Of a DNA stretch of 64,000 nucleotides, positions 6,730-16,001 are shown piece after piece. The notes below the pieces were generated by a model. It did no database searches, was not told the DNA's origin, and saw only the letters and a list, made by a program, of their open reading frames with translations. The stretch spans positions 1-64,000 of the forward strand of contig NZ_FOSV01000009.1 of NCBI RefSeq assembly GCF_900114375.1. Direction: 5' to 3'. Each line of letters starts with the position of its first letter. The stretch's first letter is position 1. The position numbers and the translations under genes are program-made. The stretch comes from Methylorubrum salsuginis (GTDB lineage: Bacteria; Pseudomonadota; Alphaproteobacteria; Rhizobiales; Beijerinckiaceae).

Positions 6730-8769
6730 TCAGGCCTTCCCCCCACCGAGGACGAGGCGCAGGGAGCGGGCGAGTTCTTCTCGCCGGTAGGGCTTGTTGA
6801 GGACCGGCAATTCGCCACGGCCGATGACTTGGCCCTCGTCGAGATTGGCCACGTAGCCCGAGGTCAGCAGGATCTTGATGCCGGGACGCACCCGCTCGGC
6901 CTCCGCGGCCAGTTGCGAGCCGTTCATTCCACCGGGCATCACCACGTCGGAGAACAGGATGTCGATGCGCTCGACGCCGCGTAGGTGCTCCAGCGCCTCG
7001 GCGGCGTTGCGGGCGACGATCACCCGGTAGCGCAGCTCCTCCAGGCTCTCGACTGCCATGCCGAGTACGGGTTCGTCGTCCTCGACCAGCAGGACGGTCT
7101 CGCCCTCGCCGGCCCGGCGCAGCGGCAGCGTGCCGACAGGGCCGGTCCCGATCTCCTCGCCCGCCGGGTCGGTCGAGCGCGGGAAGTAGAGGCTCACGCT
7201 CGTGCCCTGGCCGACCTCGGACTCGATCTGGGCAAAACCCTTGGCGCTGCGGGTGAAACCGTAGACTTGGCTGAGGCCGAGCCCTGTGCCCTTGCCAACC
7301 TCCTTGGTGGTGAAGAACGGCTCGAACACTCGCTGGATTCTCTCGGGCGGGATGCCGCTGCCGGTATCGGTGACGGAGATCACGACGTAGGGGCCGGGCG
7401 GCACGCCCTTGTCGGCAACGGCTGCCGTGCCGAGGCGGATGTTGCGGCTCAGCACGCAGATGCGCGCCCGACCCTCGCGGCCCTCCATGGCGTCGCGGGC
7501 GTTGACGATGAGGTTGAGCACCGCCGACTCGAACTGCGCCGGGTCGATCCGGATCGGGTCGAGCGCCGGATCGAGGTCGAAGGCGAGTTCCACCGCACCA
7601 GTCGCGGCGCGCTCGGCGAGAGGCTTGAAGTCGATCAGCAGCCGGTTCGGGTTGAGGGTCTGCGGTCGCAGCATCTGGCGGCGGGAGAAGGCCAGGAGTT
7701 GCTGGGTGAGCTGCTCGCCGCGGCGCGCCGCCCCCATCGCGGCCTCCGCCAGCCGCTTCACCCGTTCGACCTTCTCAGGCGCGCGCAGCATCATGTCGAG
7801 GCCGCCGACGATGACGGTGAGCAGGTTGTTGAAGTCGTGCGCCACGCCGCCGGTGAGCTGGCCGATCGACTCCATCTTCTGGGCCTGGCGCAGGGCCTCC
7901 TCGGTGACGTGCTGGTCGGTGCGGTCCATCAGGATGCCGGCGAGGCGCTGGGTCCCTGCGGCTTCGTCGTGCTTCACCTGGCCGCGCAGAGCGATCCAGC
8001 GCACCGTCCCGTCGATGCGGCGGATGCGGCATTTGAGGTCGAGCCGGCCGGTCTCGGCGACCGCGGCGAAGGCCGCCTCGACGCCGACGCGGTCCTCCTC
8101 GAGGACGTGGGCGAGGAAGCTCTGCCGGTCCCAAGACCGCCCCGCGCCTTCATAGCCGAACACAGCATCGAACCGGGGCGAGCAGCGAGCAAGGCCGGTG
8201 GTGCTGTCGATCTCCCACGAATTCATGCCGGCGGCGTCGAGGGCGAAGGCGAGGGCCCCGTGCGCGGCCTCGACCTCCCGCGTCCGTTCGGCGACGCGCC
8301 GCTCCAACTCCTCGTTCGCACGTCGCAACTGCGCCTGTGCCCGCTCCCGCTCGTGAAGATAGGCCTGCGCCTGATATTGCCGACGCCGCGCCCTCAGCGC
8401 CGAGAGGACGGCGCTGGTCAGCGTCTCGGCGTTGATCGGGCGCTCCAGTAGGACGACGTTGCCGAGACGCTGCAAGAGCTCCGCGGCCCGCCCCGTGCGG
8501 CGCCCGGCTTGGCGGGTGGCCAGCACGATGAAGGGGAAGTCCGACCACGGTTCCTGCGCGTCGAGCCAAGCGAACAGGTCCGCCGCGTCGCCCTCGGCGA
8601 GCGCCTCCTCCGTCGCCAGGGCCGTGCCCGCGCCGGACCGCAGCCCGCCCGCCCACGCGGCCGCATCGGCGCAGACCTGCCCGGTGAGCCCGGCGCGGCC
8701 CAGTACCTGCCCGATCACCGGCGCGTCGCGCCCGTGGGGGGCCAGGATGAGGACGCGTTCCTCGAGCAT
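6730..8769 (-). CDS. hybrid histidine kinase paired with KaiC-like ATPase
   Basis: From the ATG at 8769 the protein has 679 residues; a GTG at 8778 overlapping the kaiC stop is an alternative start. In order it has an N-terminal receiver-like domain (1-125) without a clear phospho-acceptor, a coiled coil (about 130-170), a PAS domain (172-290), and a HisKA region with H311 in GGVAHDFNNLL. Then comes an ATPase domain (N424; DTGSGIPP; GKGTGLGL) and a C-terminal receiver (560-676) with D608 in LFSDVVMPGG and K659. It should autophosphorylate H311 and pass phosphate to D608. No transmembrane segment is visible, so it is cytoplasmic. Tight coupling with the upstream ATPase gene suggests that ATPase is its input or partner. 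Confidence 0.9.
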   Translation of the reverse strand: MLEERVLILAPHGRDAPVIGQVLGRAGLTGQVCADAAAWAGGLRSGAGTALATEEALAEGDAADLFAWLDAQEPWSDFPFIVLATRQAGRRTGRAAELLQRLGNVVLLERPINAETLTSAVLSALRARRRQYQAQAYLHERERAQAQLRRANEELERRVAERTREVEAAHGALAFALDAAGMNSWEIDSTTGLARCSPRFDAVFGYEGAGRSWDRQSFLAHVLEEDRVGVEAAFAAVAETGRLDLKCRIRRIDGTVRWIALRGQVKHDEAAGTQRLAGILMDRTDQHVTEEALRQAQKMESIGQLTGGVAHDFNNLLTVIVGGLDMMLRAPEKVERVKRLAEAAMGAARRGEQLTQQLLAFSRRQMLRPQTLNPNRLLIDFKPLAERAATGAVELAFDLDPALDPIRIDPAQFESAVLNLIVNARDAMEGREGRARICVLSRNIRLGTAAVADKGVPPGPYVVISVTDTGSGIPPERIQRVFEPFFTTKEVGKGTGLGLSQVYGFTRSAKGFAQIESEVGQGTSVSLYFPRSTDPAGEEIGTGPVGTLPLRRAGEGETVLLVEDDEPVLGMAVESLEELRYRVIVARNAAEALEHLRGVERIDILFSDVVMPGGMNGSQLAAEAERVRPGIKILLTSGYVANLDEGQVIGRGELPVLNKPYRREELARSLRLVLGGGKA

Positions 8770-8774
8770 GGCGA

Positions 8775-10322
8775 TCACGCGTCGGTGCCCGGGGCGTCCG
8801 GCTCCGATAGCATCGCCACGCGTCCGCGATAGCTGGGCAGGCCGGTGAGCACGCCCTCGAAATCGGTCAGAATCGCCCCAACCTGCAGGCCGTCGGTCGA
8901 GAGCCGCAACTCCCGGATCGAGCGCTCGTGGGCGTTGACGCGGCTCTTCACCACGGAGAGGGCCGTGCGGATCTCGGCCCGCGCCTCGAAGAAGCGGAAC
9001 AGCAGGATGCAATCGCTCAGGTAGCTCAGATCGGTGTCGGTGCGGACCTCGCCGACAATGCCGTGCTGGCCGAGCACGAGAAGCGTGATGACGCCCTGCT
9101 GATTCAGGTAGCTCACCAGCTCGTGCATCTGCAGCAGGAGGAATTGCTCACCCGGCATCGCGTGCAGGTAGGCGTTCAAGCTGTCGATGGCCACGAAAGT
9201 CGAGCCACGCTCCTCCACGGCCTCGCGCACCATCATGGCGAACTCGCCCGGCGAGAGTTCGGCGGCGTCGATCTGCGTGATGGTGAGCCGCCCGGATTCG
9301 AGATGCGGCCGCAGGTCCATGCCGAGCAGCTTGGAACGGGCGAGCAGGGTCGCGAGGCCCTCGTCGAACAAGTAGTAGGTCGCGCTCTCGCCCCGCTCCA
9401 GCGCCGCGAGCATGCAGCGGATCCCGGTCGTCGTCTTGCCGACGCCGGAGGGACCAAGCAGGAGCGTGTTGGTGCCGGGCGACAATCCGCCGCCCAGCAG
9501 GAGGTCGAGTTCGGCCGAGCCGGTCGAGCGGGCTGTCGGCTCGAAGCGGCCGTGATGCTCGGCCGCGATCAGGCGCGGAAACACCCGGATCCCGCCGGTC
9601 TCCAGCGTGAAGTCGTGATAGCCGCCGCGGAACTTGATGCCGCGCATCTTGACGATGCGCAGGCGCCGCCGCTCGGAGCCGAATTCCCGCGTCGCCTGAC
9701 CGAGGGAGATGACACCGTGCGCAATGCTATGGAGTTGCACGTCGCCTGCCTCCGAGGTGCGGTCGTCGAGCATCAAGACGGTGCAGGCGCGCTTGGCGAA
9801 GAAATGCTTGAGGGCGAGGATCTGGCGGCGGTAGCGCAGCGGATTCTGGGCGAGAAGGCGCAGCTCCGACAGGCTGTCGAACACGACGCGCACGGGATTG
9901 ATCGCCTCGACGCGGGCGATGACCTCGCGGACGGTCTCGCCGAGTTCCACCTCCGAGGGGTGGAGGATTGACTGCTCGCTGTCGGGATCGAGCCCGAACT
10001 CGCTGACGAGTTCGTAGACGTCGACGCCGCCGAGCGACCAGCCGTGGGTCGCAGCCGCCGCCCGCAATTCGTCGGCGGTCTCCGAGAGGGTCACGTAGAG
10101 GCTCGGCTCGCCCTTGGCTGCACCGCCGAGCAGAAACTGCAGGGCGAGCGTAGTCTTGCCCGTGCCGGGCGTCCCCTCCACGAGATAGAGGCGGTCCGGG
10201 GTCAGGCCGCCGCACAGAACCTCGTCCAATCCGGGAAGACCGGTCGAGATGCGGGCTCCGGGACCGGGTCGGGCGCCTGGGGTGCCGGCAGGTTGGTTCA
10301 TCGGCTGCGTCGTCGCTCCCAT
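8775..10322 (-). CDS. KaiC-like tandem RecA ATPase
   Basis: The 515-residue protein has two KaiC/RecA domains. The first has Walker A GTPGTGKTT (50-58) and Walker B VVFDS near 146-150; the second has Walker A GPSGVGKTT (290-298) and Walker B VAIDS near 377-381. By eye, the KaiC phosphosite pair Ser-Thr aligns to S433-Y434 (DLSYLSD), so the serine is kept and the threonine replaced. No kaiA or kaiB is in the window. The downstream kinase gene starts within or just after its stop, so the two are surely co-transcribed. Circadian function should not be assumed; KaiC homologues in non-cyanobacteria often act in stress or signalling. An internal ATG at 10301 is also possible. Confidence 0.9.
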   Translation of the reverse strand: MGATTQPMNQPAGTPGARPGPGARISTGLPGLDEVLCGGLTPDRLYLVEGTPGTGKTTLALQFLLGGAAKGEPSLYVTLSETADELRAAAATHGWSLGGVDVYELVSEFGLDPDSEQSILHPSEVELGETVREVIARVEAINPVRVVFDSLSELRLLAQNPLRYRRQILALKHFFAKRACTVLMLDDRTSEAGDVQLHSIAHGVISLGQATREFGSERRRLRIVKMRGIKFRGGYHDFTLETGGIRVFPRLIAAEHHGRFEPTARSTGSAELDLLLGGGLSPGTNTLLLGPSGVGKTTTGIRCMLAALERGESATYYLFDEGLATLLARSKLLGMDLRPHLESGRLTITQIDAAELSPGEFAMMVREAVEERGSTFVAIDSLNAYLHAMPGEQFLLLQMHELVSYLNQQGVITLLVLGQHGIVGEVRTDTDLSYLSDCILLFRFFEARAEIRTALSVVKSRVNAHERSIRELRLSTDGLQVGAILTDFEGVLTGLPSYRGRVAMLSEPDAPGTDA

Positions 10323-10567
10323 TTCGTTCTAATGTCGTGGATGGTTTCGAAGCCGAGAGCCGCGAGGATCGGCGCCGACGGCCCCTACGCGCGGCTTCTC
10401 AACACCCTGCAGTGAACCGCCGAGCCGGCAGGAGGTTCAGCCCGCCGAACGGGCTATCTTTCCCTGAAAGAAAGGCGCAAGGTCTCGTCACCGTCGGAAG
10501 AGCGATCGTCAGGCTCCGATGGCTGAGGGCGCATGATGTCCCCGCCTGGATCGAACAGGCGGATGTC

Positions 10568-10816
10568 ATGACCAATATCGTCCAACTCAGAGACTATGAC
10601 GGCGGCACGGCTGCCTACCGGCTCTACGATGTCGGGTGCACCGGCCGTGAGGGGGCCGGGCGCACGCTGCGCGCCCGGAGCGACACCGAGGCGAAGGCGC
10701 TCGCCCTCATGCTGCTGGGCGATCATCCGATCGAACTCTGGGACCGGACGCGCTTCATCGCCCGCTACTGGCCCGGCAACCTTCCGATGGCGGTCTCGAT
10801 CGAGGCGCGTCAATGA
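10568..10816 (+). CDS. small hypothetical protein, 82 residues
   Basis: The protein begins MTNIVQLRDYDGGTAAYRLY and contains a helical middle (SDTEAKALALMLLGDHPIEL) and a C-terminal strand-like segment. No signal peptide or membrane segment is seen, and no family is recognised. It is divergent from the kaiC operon and sits 47 bases ahead of another small gene on the same strand, with which it could form a transcription unit. Confidence 0.55.
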   Translation: MTNIVQLRDYDGGTAAYRLYDVGCTGREGAGRTLRARSDTEAKALALMLLGDHPIELWDRTRFIARYWPGNLPMAVSIEARQ

Positions 10817-10863
10817 ACGCGCGTCACGTTCCGTCCCGACATTTTTGAACGAGGAGCCACGAC

Positions 10864-10992
10864 ATGGCCAACGAAAAGAAGCGCGGAAATCGCGAGACGA
10901 AGAAGCCGAAGAAGGCGACCCCGAAGGTCATCGCCGCCGCACCCTCCACCAAGGATGCGGTCTCGGCGGCGATCCGGTCGGCCAACCGTTAA
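10864..10992 (+). CDS. 42-residue Lys-rich peptide
   Basis: The ATG is preceded by a good ribosome-binding site (GAGGAG, 8 bases upstream). The product starts MANEKKRGNRETKKPKKATP, continues with a Pro/Ala stretch and ends in a short helix (DAVSAAIRSANR). The RGNRETKKPKK core looks like a family of tiny basic proteins I recall from Methylobacterium and rhizobia, of unknown role. It is probably co-transcribed with the preceding small gene. Confidence 0.6.
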   Translation: MANEKKRGNRETKKPKKATPKVIAAAPSTKDAVSAAIRSANR

Positions 10993-11990
10993 TCTGCCGT
11001 CGTCCGAATCCGCATGCGGCGCGGCCGATTTTAACGGCCGAAGCATGTGGCTAGGCTGCTCGATGCTATACCCCGGCGATCGGCACTGTCGTCGTCGCCG
11101 AGGGCGGAGGGGACGACCATCCGCCTCATCCGGGTCGAGCAGCCGCACCGCCATTTTGAAGACATATCACGGGTAGGCTGCGGCATCGCTCACAACCTCG
11201 ACCCCACTCTTAGTCCTTCTGGCTCGATACGCGGCGCCAAGTGCGAAGGAATGCCTGAGCGCTTTGGCTCCAGTGACCGTTCGACATCGATCCGAACGGC
11301 TATGGCCGAACTCCACTCAGCCTGACCATGCGAATGGCCTTACTGCCTTGGCGACGGCCGATGGCGAGACGACGTCTACGTCCTGGCGCTATGGTGCCGA
11401 CCGTATCATCTGCCTCGCCGTTGGTTCCGACAACGTTCTCGCGACCATCAGTCGGTTCGGGTGAGCGCCCGCGCACGCGGAGAACACTGCTGAGGCTGGA
11501 ACCTGCTAGGCAAGATCCATGGGGCCGTGATTTCTAAATTTTTACAGATGTTTTCGCACATTATGACTTTGTGCGGCTTCCATTAAATTTGTCTGTTTTG
11601 GGCTGAAGCGGTTAAGGAGGATATCCTCTCGATCTCTTGAGATATGATATCTTATTTGAACCTCAATTATTCTTACAAAGTCACTATCACTGCATTTTTT
11701 CTTTCAGGGCAATGGCAAGAGCATCGGCCGCAGCCATCATCGTAAGTTCGTGCTTTATCTCAGCCGTTGAAGGAAGACGCATTTTCGTCCGAAACGCAGC
11801 GTCGTAGACATTGTTGCGGCTCCTCTTTTAAATAATTATCAATGATAGTTAGTCATGAATATTAAAGATCGAAAGATTTTCGATGCCCATATTATATAAC
11901 GTTTCGACACATTTTCCGTTCCCAATCCTGAATCAAATTCATCATATAAATCAGAAGCGCCATGATTTCCGTGTTAATATCTTTGAGGTG
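10993..11990. other. gene-poor, partly AT-rich stretch
   Basis: No reading frame here looks like a protein. From about 11,525 to 11,990 the sequence is clearly richer in A and T than the surroundings, with runs such as TTTTTACAG and repeated ATATC motifs including the palindrome GAGGATATCCTC near 11,619. A weak hairpin CGGCCGATTTTAACGGCCG follows the 42-residue gene. The base composition points to imported or degraded DNA. Confidence 0.5.
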
Positions 11991-12103
11991 TGGTTCAGGG
12001 TGAGGCCCTCCCGCCGCAGCAGAATGAGCAGGCGCCGGTCGCCGAACCGGCGGCGCTCGCTGGCCAGGCTGCGCAGGCCTGCCCGCACGGCTGCATCGTC
12101 ACC
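11991..12103 (-). pseudogene. IS3-family orfB transposase fragment
   Basis: About 38 codons read DDAAVRAGLRSLASERRRFG, then DRRLLILLRREGLTLNH. This matches the conserved region just before the DDE core of IS3-family OrfB transposases (normally FGYRRL, then LLRREG and LNHKR). Both sides are lost: AT-rich DNA follows, and another gene remnant precedes. Confidence 0.65.
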
Positions 12104-12119
12104 GCGGGACAAAGCGTAG

Positions 12120-12165
12120 CGGTATAGTGCCGCCCTTCGTCGATATGAAATAAGTATCGTGGCAT
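12120..12165 (-). pseudogene. DUF6894-like N-terminus, truncated
   Basis: The codons from ATG read MPRYLFHIDEGRHYT, the usual start of small rhizobial/Methylobacterium DUF6894 proteins (MPRYFFH-type). The family pattern ends after about 15 residues where the IS3 fragment begins in another frame. It is very short, so the call is tentative. Confidence 0.4.
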
Positions 12166-12685
12166 TGATCGCTCGTCCAAATTGGGCGAGCGAATGTAGA
12201 GGGCGTGGCTACACTCGGATCGGCCGAGAGGGCACATTCTGTCGGCTCTTTTGACAAACTGGGGTAGTGCGGACCGGCTTGGGGATCGGAGACGCGCTCC
12301 CCGACCTCAAAAGGTCCGCTGCCGAGCGCCAAGCGGCCATTCCAGCGGCATCGGTCGAAGGTCGGGAAGTGGCGCATAGCCGAACAAGCTGGACGAACCT
12401 TAGCCATTCATAAATTCGTCTATTCTCGTCGAAGTTCAGGACAGGATTCAAAGTCGGTTTATCGCCTGCTCGCTGAAGCAGGTTTTCGGCAACGTATCGA
12501 CAGAATGCAAAGAGCCTCGACGGTGGCACAAGGTGGTGGTACAAAGGCGATCGGACCGTGCGGTCTAAGTATCTGTTTTCATTCATGTTTACTTGGAAAG
12601 TGGGCAATCCTTTCCTGGGCACCAACTGGGGCTGGATCCCATTGCCTCAAATCGGATTGCAAGGTAAGTGATCAAGCCATTGCAC
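12166..12685. other. stretch without a convincing gene
   Basis: Several short frames are open on both strands, but none has a ribosome-binding site together with recognisable protein character. The region separates the transposase remnants from the integrase and is probably decayed island DNA. Confidence 0.45.
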
Positions 12686-14245
12686 TTATAGCGGGTGCGA
12701 CGATACTCCCATTTGAAGCGATGGAATCTTCTCCAATTCTCGCTTCATCGCGGAGATTTCATACTCCCCGTAGCCGTCCCCGACCGTTCGGTGCGCGTGC
12801 CCGGTGATGGCGTCAGTCAGATCACCGGCCAAGCCGTAATTACGCGCGAGCGTCTTGAAGCGGTGCCGCCACGAGTGATTCGGCGCAAGCCTAGGATCGA
12901 TCAGCCCAAGGGCGCGAACCCAGCGACCTAGGATCTTTGTGCCATTGCCGCCGCGCTTGCCGAATTTATCCGGCGGCAGATCGGGGAACAGTGGCCCCCT
13001 GTTTTGGCTGCGCACGAACTCGAGGAAACCAGCGGCGAGGAGCGCCGAGTGGAGGGGTACCGTCCGCTCCGAGCCCGCGTTCTTCAGCGAGCCGGCTTCG
13101 GCGTCGAACCGCATCACGGCGATGCCATCGACTTCACTGAAATCCTCGACGCGCAACTGGCAGACCTCCGACAGCCGAGCGCCCGAGTACGCGCACACCA
13201 GCGGCACCCACCGCTTGACCGGGTCGCACTCACCCGCCGCTGCGGCGAGGATCTGAGTCGCCTCGGCGTCCTTGAAGCCGCGCTTGCCCTGGCCTGGCTT
13301 CTGCTTGACGCTGATGGTGATGCGCTCGGCGGGATTCTCAGGAAGCCGTCGGTTGTCGACACCCCAGCGCAGCACTGCCCGTACCGGCGCCAAGCGGCTC
13401 TCACGGATGGTCTTCGCAGACAGCCCCGATGCCACGAGGCTATCTTTCCAGGCAACGAGTTTGTCAGCTGTGACTCGCGTGGCGTCGTTGTCCCCGAGGA
13501 ATGCCGCGAGCTGCTGCATGACCCGCGTCCAGTCGTAGACCGTCTTCTCGACCGGCTTGCGCTCGGCGGCCCACCCCTTCACCAGATCGTCGAATGAGAC
13601 CTTGGCCGTCGGCGCCGAGCGCGGCGTGGGCGTTCGATCTGCGGATGGTGCACGCTCAGGCAGCGTCTCCACCACGTCACCGAGCGCGTGCCGTTCGAGG
13701 GTCAGGCTCGCGCGCTGGATGGCTGCAGAGACCGCCTGAGCCAGCGTGCGACGCCCGTCCGCGTCGAGCTGTAGGCCCTTCTTCGCGATGAGGGAGTCGG
13801 CTTGTTTAAGACACCACGCCTCCATGTCGTCCTCACCCCGATCAGCGTAGGCGCCGTGCAGAACCTGGTGAACGACGTCGGGACGGCCCCACAGCCCGAC
13901 CCGGCGCGGCTGCCACAGGCGCGCGAAAAGGTCGGTACGCCAGAAATTTTGGCTCGGGTTGTCGCGATGTAGGGCGATCCAGCGATCGTGAGCCGGCGCG
14001 GCCAGTTCGTGCGCTTCCCGCTCGCTCAGCACCGTAGGGCCAGCCGCGAGAGTCGCCCAGCGTGCCTCGATTTCGCGAACGGCATCGATAAAACGAGCGC
14101 GGGCGACCTCGGGGTCCTTCGTGCGCAGGCTGAGCTTCTCGAGAGACCGGCCGACCAGCGGACGTAGCGGGACCGGCACGGCTTTGCGGACGTAATAGAT
14201 TCCGCTGTCGGGATGCTTCCAGGGACGTGCCATCGGCAGGGGCAT
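12686..14245 (-). CDS. tyrosine recombinase (island integrase)
   Basis: From the ATG at 14245 the product is 519 residues; MARPWKHP at 14233 is another possible start. The N-terminus (PWKHPDSGIYYVRKAVPVPL) is of the DUF6538 type found in phage and island integrases. A SAM-like DNA-binding region lies at about 215-315 and the catalytic domain follows. Catalytic residues are R357 (YSGARLSEV), H457 and R460 (HSWRHRF), H483 (GHAHRT) and nucleophile Y492. The gene lies 85 bases past the 3' end of tRNA-Ser and runs away from it, as for elements that integrate into tRNA 3' ends. The frame is intact. Confidence 0.92.
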   Translation of the reverse strand: MPLPMARPWKHPDSGIYYVRKAVPVPLRPLVGRSLEKLSLRTKDPEVARARFIDAVREIEARWATLAAGPTVLSEREAHELAAPAHDRWIALHRDNPSQNFWRTDLFARLWQPRRVGLWGRPDVVHQVLHGAYADRGEDDMEAWCLKQADSLIAKKGLQLDADGRRTLAQAVSAAIQRASLTLERHALGDVVETLPERAPSADRTPTPRSAPTAKVSFDDLVKGWAAERKPVEKTVYDWTRVMQQLAAFLGDNDATRVTADKLVAWKDSLVASGLSAKTIRESRLAPVRAVLRWGVDNRRLPENPAERITISVKQKPGQGKRGFKDAEATQILAAAAGECDPVKRWVPLVCAYSGARLSEVCQLRVEDFSEVDGIAVMRFDAEAGSLKNAGSERTVPLHSALLAAGFLEFVRSQNRGPLFPDLPPDKFGKRGGNGTKILGRWVRALGLIDPRLAPNHSWRHRFKTLARNYGLAGDLTDAITGHAHRTVGDGYGEYEISAMKRELEKIPSLQMGVSSHPL

Positions 14246-14330
14246 ATGTACCACCCGAATGTACCAGTCGGGCCGTACGAACACGTTGCGGGTCAGCAAC
14301 TTACCGTGATGATTGAGCTTTTAGCAAGAT

Positions 14331-14420
14331 TGGCGGAGAGGGGGGGATTCGAACCCCCGATGCCCTTGCAGGCATGCCGCATTTCGAGTGCGGTGCATTC
14401 AACCGCTCTGCCACCTCTCC
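14331..14420 (-). tRNA. tRNA-Ser(CGA)
   Basis: The 90-base cloverleaf includes an encoded CCA. The acceptor stem pairs GGAGAGG with CCTCTCC, the anticodon arm is CCGCA-CTCGAAA-TGCGG with anticodon CGA, there is a long variable arm as expected for serine, and the T arm contains GGTTCGAATCC. The adjacent integrase suggests the 3' end is the attachment site. Confidence 0.96.
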
Positions 14421-14563
14421 GCAGAGGTGTCGTGACGACGGGAAGCGCCCTAGCATGCGGGGTGGCGCTCCACAAGCCGCCTTCGCAATTGTCGTGGCGC
14501 GATCCTGCCCCGGCGTCGCATCGGGCCTTGCCGCGGGCCGGGCGGCGGTGTTGATGCGGGGGC

Positions 14564-15877
14564 ATGTCCGATCTGTTCGCCTCCGCCGGTCTCGAGGCGG
14601 GTGCCCCGCGTCCGCTCGCCGACCGGCTGCGCCCGCGTCGCCTGGCCGAGGTCGTGGGCCAGGAGCACCTGACCGGCCCCGACGGGGCGCTGACCCGGCT
14701 GCTGGCGGGGAAGTCGCTCGGTTCGCTCGTGTTCTGGGGGCCGCCCGGCACCGGCAAGACCACCGTGGCGCGGCTTCTCGCCCACGAGACCGATCTCGAC
14801 TTCGAGCAGATCTCGGCGATCTTCTCGGGCATCGCGGACTTGCGAAAGGTGTTCGAGGCGGCGCGCCGTCGCCGGTCCACCGGGCGGGGCACGCTGCTCT
14901 TCGTCGACGAGATCCACCGCTTCAACCGGGCGCAGCTCGACGCCTTCCTGCCCGTGATGGAAGACGGCACCGTCACGCTCGTCGGCGCCACCACCGAGAA
15001 CCCGTCCTTCGAGCTGAACGCGGCGCTCCTCTCCCGCGCCCGCGTGCTCCTATTTCGGGCCCTCGATCCGGCGGCGCTCGCCCGGCTCCTGGCACGGGCC
15101 GAGCAGATGGAGAGCCGTCCGCTGCCCCTCGACGAGGAGGCCCGCGCCGCCCTGGTGCGGATGGCCGACGGCGACGGACGCGCCGCCCTGACGCTCGCCG
15201 AAGAGGTCTGGCGTTCGGCCCGGCCCGGCGAGACGCTCGACGCCGAGACGCTCCAAGTGCTGGTGCAGCGCCGGGCGCCGATCTACGACAAGGCGCAGGA
15301 GGGGCATTACAACCTCATCTCCGCCCTGCATAAGACCGTGCGCGGCTCCGACCCCGACGCGGCGCTGTACTATCTCTGCCGGATGCTGGATGCGGGCGAG
15401 GATCGCCTGTTCATTGCCCGCCGCCTCGTCCGGATGGCGGTGGAGGATGTCGGCCTCGCCGACCCGCAGGCTTTGGTCGTGGCGAATGCGGCAAAAGACG
15501 CCTTCGATTTCCTCGGCTCGCCGGAAGGCGAACTGGCCCTGGCGCAGGTCACGGTCTACCTCGCCTGCGCGCCCAAATCGAACGCGGTCTACAACGCCTA
15601 CAAGGCTGCCACCCGGGTCGCCAAGGCCAACGGCTCGCTGCCGCCGCCGCGCACCATCCTGAATGCCCCGACCGGGCTGATGCGCAAGATCGGTTACGGC
15701 GAGGGCTACCGCTACGACCACGACGAGCCCGACGCCTTCTCCGGCCAGGATTACTGGCCCGAAGGCCTCGGGCGGCAGCATTTCTACGAGCCGACCGACC
15801 GCGGCATGGAGACCCGGTACGGTGAGCGCCTCGCATGGTGGGAGCGGCTGCGCCGGGAGCGGCGCGGCGAGGAATAG
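14564..15877 (+). CDS. rarA: replication-associated recombination protein A (RarA/MgsA)
   Basis: The 437-residue AAA+ ATPase has Walker A GPPGTGKTT (59-67), Walker B LLFVDEIHRF (111-120), sensor 1 in GATTENPSF and the C-terminal MgsA domain with LISALHKTVRGSDPDAALYY. RarA acts with clamp-loader-like chemistry at stalled replication forks. It is the first gene on the chromosomal side of the tRNA-Ser and marks the return to core genome. ubiB follows after 124 bases on the same strand. Confidence 0.95.
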   Translation: MSDLFASAGLEAGAPRPLADRLRPRRLAEVVGQEHLTGPDGALTRLLAGKSLGSLVFWGPPGTGKTTVARLLAHETDLDFEQISAIFSGIADLRKVFEAARRRRSTGRGTLLFVDEIHRFNRAQLDAFLPVMEDGTVTLVGATTENPSFELNAALLSRARVLLFRALDPAALARLLARAEQMESRPLPLDEEARAALVRMADGDGRAALTLAEEVWRSARPGETLDAETLQVLVQRRAPIYDKAQEGHYNLISALHKTVRGSDPDAALYYLCRMLDAGEDRLFIARRLVRMAVEDVGLADPQALVVANAAKDAFDFLGSPEGELALAQVTVYLACAPKSNAVYNAYKAATRVAKANGSLPPPRTILNAPTGLMRKIGYGEGYRYDHDEPDAFSGQDYWPEGLGRQHFYEPTDRGMETRYGERLAWWERLRRERRGEE

Positions 15878-16001
15878 GCATCGCGCTCTCGCCGCATCCC
15901 AAAAAAGCCCCATGGGCATGGCCTGTGCGAGCGCCCCGGCGAGGGCCGCTCCGGCGGCCCGGCGCCGAGCCTCCCCCAGCGCGGCACGCTCCAGAGATCG
16001 A

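Noticed and set aside
6558-6800. Complete nuclease gene at the SNase remnant
   Set aside because: Only about 33 codons fit the family, and the frame then runs into the antisense of the kinase gene.
1-12600. Second attachment site matching the 3' end of tRNA-Ser
   Set aside because: I scanned by eye for the T-arm and acceptor sequence and saw no copy; it may lie outside the window or be too short to notice.
12209-12625. A 138-residue frame on the minus strand in the gene-poor stretch
   Set aside because: It overlaps other equally open frames, has no ribosome-binding site and no family character, and lies in DNA full of remnants.
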